Assembly: GCA_050012355.1 (NCBI GenBank)
Contig: JBEKHI010000020.1
Location: forward strand, 1-61,655
Origin: JBEKHI01 sp050012355
GTDB taxonomy: Bacteria; Actinomycetota; Actinomycetes; Streptosporangiales; Streptosporangiaceae
Direction: 5' to 3'
DNA length: 61,655 bases
The first letter of the stretch is position 1. Each line of letters starts with the position of its first letter. The notes below the pieces were generated by a model, which did not search any database, was not told where the DNA came from, and saw only the letters and a program-made list of their open reading frames with translations. This document shows positions 16,062 to 24,933 of this stretch, one piece after another. Made by a program: the position numbers and the translations under genes.

Positions 16062-17585
16062 ATGGAACAGAGAATGCGGAAATTCACAGTAGCCTCCGGA
16101 GCGCTGGCGCTGCTGCTAGCCGTCACAGCCTGCGGCAGCGCCGGAGGGACGGTGGCCGCCGGCGGAGACGGGGGCACGCTTGTCCTCGCGGCTGCGCTCG
16201 CAGCGCAGCCATGGGACCTCGCGGAGGCGGGACTAGGCGACAACATCCAGTACTACGAGCCGGTCTTCGACTCGCTGGTCCGGCTCAACCCCCAGGGCGA
16301 TCCCGAGCCGTACCTGGCCACCTCCTGGTCGTACGACAGCACGCGAACCGTGCTAACGATGCATCTGCGCACCGGGGTCAAGTTCACCGACGGCACCTCG
16401 CTGAACGCCGCTGCCGTGCGGGCCAACCTGCTGCACACCGAGACGGGCTCGAACGAGGCGGCGAGCATGCTCAAGTCGATCACCGGCGTCGACGCGGTCA
16501 ACCCGACGACGGTGGCCATCCATCTGTCGGCCCCTGACCCGGACCTCGTTGACAGCCTCGGCGACGTGTCCGGCATGATCGCCAGCCCGAAGGATCTCAC
16601 CGCGAAGAACGGGCCGGTGGGATCGGGCCCGTACGTCCTCGACGAGTCGGCCACCACTCCCGGCAGTACGTACACCTACACCCGGAACCCCGGCTACTGG
16701 AACAAGAAGGCGTTCCCCTTTAACAAGATCGTCGTCGAGACGATGACCGACGCGACCGCCCGGCTGAACGCGCTGATGTCCGGGCAGGTCGACTGGGGCC
16801 GGATCAACACGCCGGACGCCAGCGAGGCCAAGAGCGACGGGCTTAAGGTGGAGACACAGGTCGACAGCATCGAGGGTCTCTATATCTGGGACCGGGCCGG
16901 CAAGATCGTCCCGGCGCTCGGCAACGTAAAGGTCCGGCAGGCGCTGAATTACGCGTTCAACCGGAGCCTGATCGTCTCCAAGCTCGAGGACGGGTATGCC
17001 ACCCCGACGACCCAGATGTTCTCTCCCCAGAGCGGCATCTACGCGAGCTCGCTGGAGAACACCTACAGCTACGACCCGGCTAAGGCCAGGCAGCTACTGG
17101 CCGAGGCAGGCTATCCGCATGGCTTTACCGTGACCATGCCCGACGTCTCCTCCGTCGCACCCGATCAGCAGACGTACATGACCCAGGCGCTGGAGAACAT
17201 CGGTATCAAGGTCAAAATCGCTCCGGTGCCGCTCACCCAGCTGTTCACCGATCTCCTCGCGGGCAAGTTCGCGCTGTCCTGGTTCAAGCTCGCCTCCTAC
17301 CAGTCCTGGAACCTCATCTCGACGGAGTTCACGCCTACCTCCATCTGGAACCCGATGCAGTACAGCACCCCTACGCTGAACGCGCTGATCGACAAGGCAC
17401 AGAAGTCCTCCGGCGCCCAGCAGACCGCCCTGTACCAGCAGATCAACACCTACGTCCAGCAGCAGGCGTTCAATGCTCCGTGGGACGTCCTCCAGGCGGT
17501 GTTCGCCTCCTCGTCGAAGGTCCAGGTGACACCGCAAGCATTCGAATCCGTCGTTCCGATCTACAACATAAAGCCGGCCAGCTGA
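16062..17585 (+). CDS. ABC importer substrate-binding lipoprotein, family 5 (Opp/Dpp type)
   Basis: A 507-residue extracellular binding protein. The N-terminus has a short charged region, a hydrophobic stretch and the lipobox VTAC at about residue 26. The body is SBP_bac_5: PYLATSWSYDSTRTVLTMHLR, VKFTDGTSLNAAAV and VRQALNYAFNRSLI are the usual family landmarks. Family 5 proteins carry peptides, nickel, plant opines and also oligosaccharides and glycosides. Context with sugar oxidoreductases suggests a glycoside ligand here. AAGGAG precedes the ATG by about 10 bases; a second ATG at 16074 is possible. Confidence 0.88.
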   Translation: MEQRMRKFTVASGALALLLAVTACGSAGGTVAAGGDGGTLVLAAALAAQPWDLAEAGLGDNIQYYEPVFDSLVRLNPQGDPEPYLATSWSYDSTRTVLTMHLRTGVKFTDGTSLNAAAVRANLLHTETGSNEAASMLKSITGVDAVNPTTVAIHLSAPDPDLVDSLGDVSGMIASPKDLTAKNGPVGSGPYVLDESATTPGSTYTYTRNPGYWNKKAFPFNKIVVETMTDATARLNALMSGQVDWGRINTPDASEAKSDGLKVETQVDSIEGLYIWDRAGKIVPALGNVKVRQALNYAFNRSLIVSKLEDGYATPTTQMFSPQSGIYASSLENTYSYDPAKARQLLAEAGYPHGFTVTMPDVSSVAPDQQTYMTQALENIGIKVKIAPVPLTQLFTDLLAGKFALSWFKLASYQSWNLISTEFTPTSIWNPMQYSTPTLNALIDKAQKSSGAQQTALYQQINTYVQQQAFNAPWDVLQAVFASSSKVQVTPQAFESVVPIYNIKPAS

Positions 17586-17596
17586 CCGGACGCGGG

Positions 17597-17619
17597 GCGG
17601 GCCGACGGTAACGGCCCGC
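17597..17619. terminator. Hairpin after the binding-protein gene
   Basis: GCGGGCCG at 17597-17604 pairs with CGGCCCGC at 17612-17619 (8 bp, extendable with a wobble pair to 11). It lies between the lipoprotein gene and the first permease gene, where a partial terminator or RNA-protecting stem commonly makes the binding protein more abundant than the membrane parts. Confidence 0.55.
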
Positions 17620-17621
17620 TC

Positions 17622-17648
17622 CCTCCCATCCGCGGATGGTAAGGGAGG
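17622..17648 (+). promoter_or_regulatory. Hairpin that can hide the permease ribosome-binding site
   Basis: CCATCCGCGGATGG (17626-17639) is a perfect palindrome, and outside it CCTC (17622-17625) can pair with GAGG (17645-17648) of the AGGGAGG Shine-Dalgarno that serves the ATG at 17655. If folded, the ribosome site is covered, which would lower permease translation. Confidence 0.45.
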
Positions 17649-17654
17649 AATGTC

Positions 17655-18596
17655 ATGATCGCGTACCTCGTGCGACGGGTACTGGCGGGGATTGTGCTGG
17701 TCTGGGTGGTGGCCACGCTGACCTTCGCGATGATGAGCATCACCGGGCGTAACGCCGCGCGGACTGTCGCCGGCGAGCTGGCGACCAGGCAGCAGGTGGC
17801 GCGGGAGTCCGCCGTGCTCGGCCTGAATCACCCCTGGGTGGTCCAGTACGCCGACTGGCTTGGCCGGGCGGTGCGCGGCGACTTCGGCCAGTCCTGGTTC
17901 ACTGGCAACTCCGTGTCCGCGAGCGTCGGCCAGGAACTGCCCGTGACCCTGTCCATCGTCATCGCCGGCCTGCTGGTGGCCACTGTGGCGAGCATCGCCA
18001 TTGGTGTCGCAGCGGCGGTGTTCCGCGGCTGGCTGGACCGGGTCGTCCAGGTGCTCGCCATCATCGGCTTCGCCATCCCGAGCTTCCTGGTCGGTCTGGT
18101 CGTCGCGGTAATCTTCGCGGTCAACCTGCACTGGTTTCCGGCCACCGGTTACGTTCCGATCACCGTCTCCGCCAGCGGCTGGATCAAGTCCATCGTGCTG
18201 CCCTCGGTCGCGCTCGCGGTCGGCGCCGTCGCGGCGACTGCCCAGCAGGTACGCGGGTCGATGATCGATGTCCTCAGCCAGGACTACGTCCGCACGTTGC
18301 GCAGCCGCGGCCTGAACGAACGCCGCGTGCTGTTCAAGCACGCCATGCGCAACGCGGCCCCGCCCGCCTTGACGGTGCTGTCCCTCCAGTTCATCGGGCT
18401 GGTGGGCGGTGCGGTGATCATCGAGCAGGTCTTCGGGCTGCCCGGGATCGGCTCGGCCGCCGTCGACGCCTCCATCCAGGGCGACCGGCCGCTGGTCATG
18501 GGGGTCGTCGTCTCGATGGTGCTCATTGTCGTCGGCGTGAATCTGCTCATGGACCTCGCCTACGGCTGGCTCAACCCGAAGGTGCGTGTCCGATGA
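17655..18596 (+). CDS. ABC importer permease, DppB/OppB type
   Basis: A 313-residue inner-membrane protein with about six predicted transmembrane segments, the first being AGIVLVWVVATLTFAMM. The cytoplasmic EAA loop, DYVRTLRSRGLNERRVLFKHAMRN style segment near residues 212-234, contacts the ATPase. Forms the channel with the permease half of the next gene. The ATG follows a strong GGGAGGAA. The stop overlaps the next start by ATGA. Confidence 0.9.
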   Translation: MIAYLVRRVLAGIVLVWVVATLTFAMMSITGRNAARTVAGELATRQQVARESAVLGLNHPWVVQYADWLGRAVRGDFGQSWFTGNSVSASVGQELPVTLSIVIAGLLVATVASIAIGVAAAVFRGWLDRVVQVLAIIGFAIPSFLVGLVVAVIFAVNLHWFPATGYVPITVSASGWIKSIVLPSVALAVGAVAATAQQVRGSMIDVLSQDYVRTLRSRGLNERRVLFKHAMRNAAPPALTVLSLQFIGLVGGAVIIEQVFGLPGIGSAAVDASIQGDRPLVMGVVVSMVLIVVGVNLLMDLAYGWLNPKVRVR

Positions 18597-20395
18597 CGAC
18601 GCCCGCTGCCACCTCGCCGGAAGCGGCCCCGCTGGCCCGCCGCGGCCCGGTGCTCCGGCGGCTGCTCCGTAAGCCCGTAGCAGTCGCCTGCCTGGTGATT
18701 CTGGCCGTCCTCGTCATCGCCAGCGCGCTCGCGCCGGTCCTGACCAGCCAGAGCCCGACCACCTCATCCCTGGCCGACGTCTTCTGCCCAGCCAGCGCGA
18801 GCCATCCGCTCGGCTGTGACAGCGCCGGCCGGGACATCCTCGCCCGGCTTCTCTACGGCGGCCAGGTCAGCCTGCTGGGGGCCTTCACCGCGGTGGCCAT
18901 CGCGCTCGCACTGGGCATTTCCTCCGGCCTTATCGGCGGCTACTTCCGCGGCTGGCTGGACGCGGTACTCAGCTGGGTCGCCAGCCTGGTCATGGCCACG
19001 CCGACGATCATCGTGCTCCTCGTGGTCATCGCCGCGATCGGCTCGAACACCGAGGCCGCCATGGTTGTCCTCGGCGTGCTGATCGCCCCGAATGTATTCC
19101 GGCTGGTACGGGGATCGGTCATCGCGGTACGCGAGGAACTGTACATAGACGCGGCCAGAGTCGCCGGGCTCAGCGACGCCCGGATCGTGCGCCGCCATAT
19201 CCTGCCGGTCGTCCAGGCCCCGGTCATCATCCAGGCGACGCAGCTCTTCGGCCTGGCGATCGTCATCCAGGCTGGCATCGAATTCCTGGGGCTCGGCTCG
19301 CCTGGCCAGGCGAGCTGGGGCGCCATGCTCAACGACGCGTTCACAAACCTGTATGTCAAGCCCATCCTGCTGTTGTGGCCGGGGCTGGCCATCGTCCTCA
19401 CCGTGGCCGCGCTCGGCCTGCTGGGCAACTCGCTACGGGACGTGGTTTCCCCTGGCGATCACGGGCTTCCCTCCCGCAGCAGGCAGCGGAGCCACCCGAC
19501 CCGGTCCGCGTCAGGCCGACCGGACGGTCCGGAGCCGGAAACTGGCAGTGACGACCTCCTGGTCGTCGAGGATCTGACCGTGTCCTACCCGGGGCAGGGC
19601 GGTGACTCGGTCGTCGTCGACCGGGTGTCGGTCAGCGTGCGCTGCGGCGAGGTCCTCGGGCTCGTCGGGGAATCCGGATCGGGAAAGAGCCAGACGGTCT
19701 TCTCGATACTCGGCCTGCTGCCGGAGGCAGCCTGCGGATCGGCGTCGCGGATGTCATTCGCGGGCCGGGAGCTCGGCGGGCTCAGCCGCGCGGCCATGAA
19801 CGAGCTCCGGGGCCGGCGGATCGGCTATGTGCCGCAGGAACCGATGTCGAACCTCGACCCGTCCTTCACGATCGGCTCACAACTCACCGAGCCGATACGC
19901 CAGCACCTGAAGCTGTCGCGAGCGCAGGCACGGCGGCACGCTATCGCGCTGCTGGACCGTGTCGGCATCGCCGAGCCGGAGCGGGTGTACAAGTCCTACC
20001 CGCACCAGATCTCTGGCGGAATGGCGCAGCGGGTACTGATCGCCGGAGCCGTCAGCTGCGAACCCGACCTGCTCATCGCGGACGAGCCGACCACCGCGCT
20101 CGACGTGACGGTCCAGGCGGAGATCCTCGACCTCATGCGGGAGATGCTGCGGGAACGGCAGATGGGGATGATCCTGGTGACCCACAACTTCGGCGTCGTG
20201 GCGGACATCTGCGACCGGGTGAGCGTCATGCAGTCGGGGCGGATCGTCGAATCGGCCCCGGTGGCCGAGCTCTTCGCCAGCCCTCAGCACGCGTACACCC
20301 GGATGCTGCTGGATTCCACCCTCGAAGATGCGGCGCCCCGCCCGCGCCTCGCGACGCCGTCCCCGTTCGAGGCCAGCGGAGCGGAAGGCCGATGA
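18593..20395 (+). CDS. ABC importer fused permease (DppC) and ATPase (DppD)
   Basis: A 600-residue fusion. Residues 1 to about 290 are a DppC-type permease with several membrane segments and the EAA loop EELYIDAARVAGLSDARIV. A polar, Ser/Arg-rich linker (about 290-320) leads to an ABC ATPase: Walker A GESGSGKS near 357, signature ISGGMAQR near 472 and Walker B LLIADEPTTALD near 492. The second ATPase is a separate gene (20426). Permease-ATPase fusions of this kind are known in actinobacteria. Compare the second importer in this window, in which the two ATPases are fused instead. Confidence 0.9.
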   Translation: MTTPAATSPEAAPLARRGPVLRRLLRKPVAVACLVILAVLVIASALAPVLTSQSPTTSSLADVFCPASASHPLGCDSAGRDILARLLYGGQVSLLGAFTAVAIALALGISSGLIGGYFRGWLDAVLSWVASLVMATPTIIVLLVVIAAIGSNTEAAMVVLGVLIAPNVFRLVRGSVIAVREELYIDAARVAGLSDARIVRRHILPVVQAPVIIQATQLFGLAIVIQAGIEFLGLGSPGQASWGAMLNDAFTNLYVKPILLLWPGLAIVLTVAALGLLGNSLRDVVSPGDHGLPSRSRQRSHPTRSASGRPDGPEPETGSDDLLVVEDLTVSYPGQGGDSVVVDRVSVSVRCGEVLGLVGESGSGKSQTVFSILGLLPEAACGSASRMSFAGRELGGLSRAAMNELRGRRIGYVPQEPMSNLDPSFTIGSQLTEPIRQHLKLSRAQARRHAIALLDRVGIAEPERVYKSYPHQISGGMAQRVLIAGAVSCEPDLLIADEPTTALDVTVQAEILDLMREMLRERQMGMILVTHNFGVVADICDRVSVMQSGRIVESAPVAELFASPQHAYTRMLLDSTLEDAAPRPRLATPSPFEASGAEGR

Positions 20396-20425
20396 GAGCG
20401 CCCGCCGACCGGAAGGGACCACGGA

Positions 20426-21262
<837 letters not shown>

Positions 21263-21264
21263 CG

Positions 21265-21330
21265 GCGTAAGTTCGCCGAGGGCGGCGTCCGCAACCTCGT
21301 GATCAGCAACCTGGCTCCGGCCGGCCCGAG
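21265..21330 (+). pseudogene. Remnant copy of the GH106-like gene 5' end
   Basis: These 66 bases match 29778-29843, inside the start of the rhamnosidase-like gene, at 62 of 66 positions. In the matching frame they read RKFAEGGVRNLVISNLAPAGP, against RKFAEGGVHNLVIINLAPAGP in the intact gene. The DNA just before it (GGCAGCTG at 21243, within the end of the ATPase gene) also matches the sequence before the intact copy. No gene continues from it. It looks like the scar of a duplication or of a lost glycoside hydrolase gene once placed at the end of the importer operon. Confidence 0.8.
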
Positions 21331-21383
21331 CCTCAACGCTCCACGTCAACGTGGGCGCGTGCGCTCGGTGGTTCCGGCGGTGA

Positions 21384-22616
21384 TCAGGCCGTCGGCAAGA
21401 TGTTCTTGACCACGTTCCCGCCTTGCACGACGAGCGCGATGGAGTCTGGGTCGGCGAGTGCGGCGATATCCGTGAGCGGATCGACCGTGCAGGCTACAAG
21501 GTCAGCCAGCTTGCCCTTCTCGGCCGTCCCCACGTCCTCGGTCATACCGAGCAGGGCCGCCGCGGACGCCGTACCCGCGCGAAGGGCCTGCATGGGCGTC
21601 AGCCCCAGCTGCACCAGGTAGGCGAGCTCACGCAGGTTGTCGCCATGCGGGCCGATAGACGCGTCGGTACCCATCGCGATCCTGACCCCGCTCGCGGCCG
21701 CGGCGGCGAGCCGGTCGTGCGCGCGCGCCATGACGTCGGCCTTCGCCGCCTGGCTGGCGGGCGTGGCGTCCGGCGGCAGCGGCGCGTGTAGCGCGGATAG
21801 CGTGGGTACCAGGAACGTACCGTGTTCCAGCATGAGATCGATGCCTTCGTCGTCGATGAGATACCCGTGCTCGATACTGGTCACGCCGCCACGTATCGCG
21901 TTGCGGATGCCCGCCGCGCCCTGCGCATGAGCGGCCACCGGGCGCCCCCCGTGCCGCGCTGCCTCGTCGACGATCGCCGCGATCTCGTCCACGGTCAGGC
22001 CCTCATCCTCCGGATGGTCCGACGGACTGGTGATGCCGCCCGTCGCACAGACCTTGATAACGTCGGCGCCCTGGCTGATCAGCCGCCGGGTCGCGAGCCG
22101 TGCATCCCTGGCATCGTCGACGACCTCGCCGACGGGCACGGTCAGGTCGGTGACGTTCACGCCAGAGGCGAGAGTGAAGTCGGCGTGCCCGCCGGTGTGG
22201 CTGAGCATCCGGATCGCGACGCGCAGACGGGGGCCGCTGATCAGGCCGCGTTGGGCGGCTTCCCGGTAACCGGCATCGATACCGCCCAGATCGCGGGCGG
22301 TGGTGACGCCGGCCGCCAGGGTCCGCCGCATGCGCTCGGCCCGCTCGAACACCGCCAGGCTGGGACGCGTGGTCAGCGCCCGGCCAATGAGGTCACGCGT
22401 GCTGTCAACGACGAAGTGGACGTGGCAGTCGATGAAGCCGGGCAGCAGCGTCCGGCCGCGGAGATCGATGACCTCGGCGTCCCGCAGCACGGGAGCGGCT
22501 GCCGCCGGGCCGGCGTAGGCGATGCGGTCACCGTCTACCACGACCGTCGCCGACACGACGGGCGCGGCACCGGTGCCGTCGATCAGGCGGGCGTTCGTGA
22601 AGGTCCTGATGCTCAT
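21384..22616 (-). CDS. Metal-dependent amidohydrolase
   Basis: A 410-residue cytoplasmic amidohydrolase of the imidazolonepropionase/prolidase-like group. Metal ligands are visible: the HVH motif (GFIDCHVHF, about residues 60-68), the bridging Lys in GADVIKVCATGG (about 188), His in AAHAQG, His in IEHGY and Asp in MGTDAS. Members hydrolyse cyclic amides, peptides or lactone-like bonds. It lies 10 bases downstream of the alpha/beta hydrolase gene on the same strand, so they are co-transcribed. The substrate is unknown; in this context ring-cleavage products or amide conjugates are possible. Confidence 0.88.
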   Translation of the reverse strand: MSIRTFTNARLIDGTGAAPVVSATVVVDGDRIAYAGPAAAAPVLRDAEVIDLRGRTLLPGFIDCHVHFVVDSTRDLIGRALTTRPSLAVFERAERMRRTLAAGVTTARDLGGIDAGYREAAQRGLISGPRLRVAIRMLSHTGGHADFTLASGVNVTDLTVPVGEVVDDARDARLATRRLISQGADVIKVCATGGITSPSDHPEDEGLTVDEIAAIVDEAARHGGRPVAAHAQGAAGIRNAIRGGVTSIEHGYLIDDEGIDLMLEHGTFLVPTLSALHAPLPPDATPASQAAKADVMARAHDRLAAAAASGVRIAMGTDASIGPHGDNLRELAYLVQLGLTPMQALRAGTASAAALLGMTEDVGTAEKGKLADLVACTVDPLTDIAALADPDSIALVVQGGNVVKNILPTA

Positions 22617-22626
22617 GACCCGGGAG

Positions 22627-23490
22627 TCAGTGCTGCTGGTTCAGGAACCCGGTGACGAGAGAGTAATAGTCGTGCGGGCGTTCCTCCTGAAGGTGGTGAG
22701 ACGCCTGGTCCATCACGTACAGCTGACCTCGCGGGACCATCCGGGCCAGCATCAGCGGGTAATCGGGCGTCAGGAACGCGTCGTACATGCCCCACGCGAA
22801 GAGCGCGGGCGCGCGGATCTGACCGAGTTCGGCGGTGAGGTCCTGCCAGTCGCCGCGCGGATTGTCCGACGAAGCGGCCAGGGCCATCTCCCCGGGGTCG
22901 AGGCTCTGCTCATAGCGCATCGTCACGGTGGCCTCCGGAATGGCGTCCGGGTCGTACCACTCCAGCCTGGCCATGAGCTCGCGCATTTTCTCCCGCGACG
23001 GGCCGGTGCCGCCGTAGTACACGTCGCGTGCGTTCCGGCCGCGGCGCGCCCCTTCCGGAAGCGGGGCGAGCGGGCCGTGGAACACCGGCATGCTCCCCGT
23101 GATGACCAGCGAACGGACCCGGCCGGGAAACTTCGCGGCCAGGTTCAGCGCGATCGTGCCACCCCACGAGTTACAGATGAAATCAGCCTGGCCGACGCCC
23201 AGCGCGTCCAGCAAGGCAACCGTCTTGACGGCGTGGAAATCCCACATCGGCCCTTTGATGAGGCACTTCTCGGATTTTCCGTACTGCAGGATGTCGACCA
23301 GATGGCATCGGCGGTCCCGGGCGAACAGCGGCGCGACCGGGCCGAAGTCCGACCATGCCGTACATCCCGGACCGCCGCCGTGCAGGAACACGGCCGGGCG
23401 GCCCGCACCCAGATCGATGTGGTGATAGGTGACCCCGCCGGCCTCGGTGAAGGTGCCCTCGGGCCGGGGGTGGGTTTCGCCAGCGCTCAT
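22627..23490 (-). CDS. Alpha/beta hydrolase, meta-cleavage product hydrolase-like
   Basis: A 287-residue alpha/beta hydrolase. FLHGGGPG (about 35-42) is the oxyanion-side motif seen in BphD/HsaD-type C-C hydrolases; the nucleophile is S108 in CNSWGG, with a later Asp (GMYDAFL) and His (ASHHLQEE). Such enzymes cut the carbon-carbon bond of ring-cleavage products. I chose ATG 23490; upstream codons in the open frame cross the divergent promoter region. It is divergent from the Rieske oxygenase operon and upstream of the amidohydrolase. Confidence 0.85.
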   Translation of the reverse strand: MSAGETHPRPEGTFTEAGGVTYHHIDLGAGRPAVFLHGGGPGCTAWSDFGPVAPLFARDRRCHLVDILQYGKSEKCLIKGPMWDFHAVKTVALLDALGVGQADFICNSWGGTIALNLAAKFPGRVRSLVITGSMPVFHGPLAPLPEGARRGRNARDVYYGGTGPSREKMRELMARLEWYDPDAIPEATVTMRYEQSLDPGEMALAASSDNPRGDWQDLTAELGQIRAPALFAWGMYDAFLTPDYPLMLARMVPRGQLYVMDQASHHLQEERPHDYYSLVTGFLNQQH

Positions 23491-23558
23491 ATCCGCATCA
23501 TTTCCGGCCGGGAGCCGAATGCCGGCCTGTTCCGGTCCGCTCACCGAAACGGTTCCGT

Positions 23559-23574
23559 GGCCAGCGCGCTGGCC
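23559..23574. promoter_or_regulatory. 16-bp perfect palindrome in the hydrolase/Rieske divergent spacer
   Basis: GGCCAGCGCGCTGGCC lies midway in the 142-base spacer between the divergent C-C hydrolase and Rieske oxygenase genes. An operator for the IclR-type regulator encoded in the Rieske operon is possible. GC-only palindromes arise easily in such DNA, so support is modest. Confidence 0.35.
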
Positions 23575-23632
23575 GAGGCGAATGATCTTTAGGCAAGTGA
23601 GGGTTTGCCCGGGACCGCCAGAGGAAGGCACG

Positions 23633-24823
23633 ATGACCCATCCAACAACGCCAGCCGCCCCGGCGGCGCCTACCCGGCGGCGCCGGGCCGAGCGGCAGGA
23701 CTGGAGCACCTGGCCAGCCTACGACGCGGCCGCGTCCGGATTCCGCGGCTACTGGTACCCCGTGACCTGGTCCAGTCACATCACCGGCAAGCCACAGGCG
23801 TTCACTATCTGCGGCGAGAAGGTCGCGCTGATCCGTGACCAGGGCACCGCGTACGCGCTGCACGATCGCTGCCCGCACCGTGGGGTCCCGCTGTCGCTCG
23901 GGAACCAGCAGTTCCCGTCCACCCTGAGCTGCCCGTACCACGGCTGGACCTACAACCTGGCCGACGGGGCGCTCTGCGCGGTGATCACCGACGGACCGCG
24001 ATCGCCGATCCGCGGCAAGGTCAGCGTGCAGACCTACCCCGTCGCGGAACGGCTCGGCATGGTCTGGATCTATATCCCCGTCGCGGCCGAGGAACCGCAC
24101 CCGATCGACTCCCAGCTTCCTCCCGAGCTGGTGGCAAATCCCTTCGTCATGGGCGGGCGCATCGACCCGCGCCCGGGCAACTGGCGTTTCGCGTGCGAGA
24201 ACGGATTCGATGAAGGGCACGCGAAATATCTGCACCGGACCTCGCTGTGGCGGCTGTTCAAGCCGATGCCCACGTGGAACGTGACCCGCATCGTGCCGCA
24301 GGGGAGGTGGATCTTCCGGGTGCAGGACGAGGTGCACTGGGACGCGGACTTCCCGGGGGTCGGGCACTGGAGTAACCAGCGCTGGTGGAAGCTACGACCG
24401 CCGAAACAGACGTTCAACATCGGCAACACCGGGGCCGCGAAGAAGATCAACCCGACGATCGAGGCGCAGGAGTTTCCCGGCTTCGCGTCGCTGTCGATGC
24501 CCGGCGTGCTGCGTATCGTCTACCCGAAGTTCATCCACTACGAGTTCTATGTCCCGGTCGACGAGGACAACCATCGTTATGTCGGCGTGATGGTCAACTT
24601 CGCTCGCGGTCTGAGCACGGCCCGCTTCTACGCTAAGTACCTGCTGGCCATCCGCTGGCTGTTCCACGGCCAGTTCTCCGGGCAGGACGCATGGATGGTC
24701 GACGTCACCGACGCGCCGCCCGAACGGCTGTACCGCCCGGACGTCTCGCTGACCGCGTGGCGCAACCTGGCCGAGAAGGAGGCCGTGGCCAAGCGAGCCG
24801 TGGTAGCGGGGGACCTGTCGTGA
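23633..24823 (+). CDS. Rieske non-heme iron oxygenase, catalytic (alpha) subunit
   Basis: A 396-residue aromatic-ring oxygenase component. The Rieske 2Fe-2S ligands are C80, H82, C100 and H103 (CPHRG ... CPYHGW). The mononuclear iron site is H196 and H201 in NGFDEGHAKYLH, with a likely third ligand Asp at 352 or 357. Members hydroxylate or O-/N-demethylate aromatic compounds. No dedicated reductase or beta subunit is nearby; the ferredoxin and reductase at 4644-5997 are the closest possible donors. GAGGAAG precedes the ATG. First gene of the overlapping operon; its stop overlaps the GTG of a 37-codon gene. Confidence 0.92.
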   Translation: MTHPTTPAAPAAPTRRRRAERQDWSTWPAYDAAASGFRGYWYPVTWSSHITGKPQAFTICGEKVALIRDQGTAYALHDRCPHRGVPLSLGNQQFPSTLSCPYHGWTYNLADGALCAVITDGPRSPIRGKVSVQTYPVAERLGMVWIYIPVAAEEPHPIDSQLPPELVANPFVMGGRIDPRPGNWRFACENGFDEGHAKYLHRTSLWRLFKPMPTWNVTRIVPQGRWIFRVQDEVHWDADFPGVGHWSNQRWWKLRPPKQTFNIGNTGAAKKINPTIEAQEFPGFASLSMPGVLRIVYPKFIHYEFYVPVDEDNHRYVGVMVNFARGLSTARFYAKYLLAIRWLFHGQFSGQDAWMVDVTDAPPERLYRPDVSLTAWRNLAEKEAVAKRAVVAGDLS

Positions 24824-24933
24824 GGCGGGCGCTGTTCGTCCTCGCGGCCGTCGCGGGCGTGGCTGCCGTCTGGGCGGCCAGGCGTCGGCTCGCCCGGCTC
24901 TGCGGTACTCAGGTACACCGGATTAACCAGTGA
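24820..24933 (+). CDS. 37-residue single-pass membrane micropeptide
   Basis: A small gene starting at GTG 24820, whose GTGA overlaps the Rieske stop, and ending at 24933, whose stop overlaps the ATG of the next gene as ATGA. It fits exactly between its neighbours. The peptide is MRRALFVLAAVAGVAAVWAA followed by RRRLARLCGTQVHRINQ: a positively charged start, one hydrophobic helix of about 15-17 residues, and an Arg-rich tail with one Cys. It resembles nothing I recognise. It may anchor or couple an operon product to the membrane. Overlap on both sides argues that it is translated. Confidence 0.6.
   Translation: MRRALFVLAAVAGVAAVWAARRRLARLCGTQVHRINQ

Noticed and set aside
17094..18341. 415-codon minus-strand frame
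   Set aside because: Antisense shadow of the binding-protein and permease genes; Asp/His/Arg-rich translation typical of GC-rich shadows.
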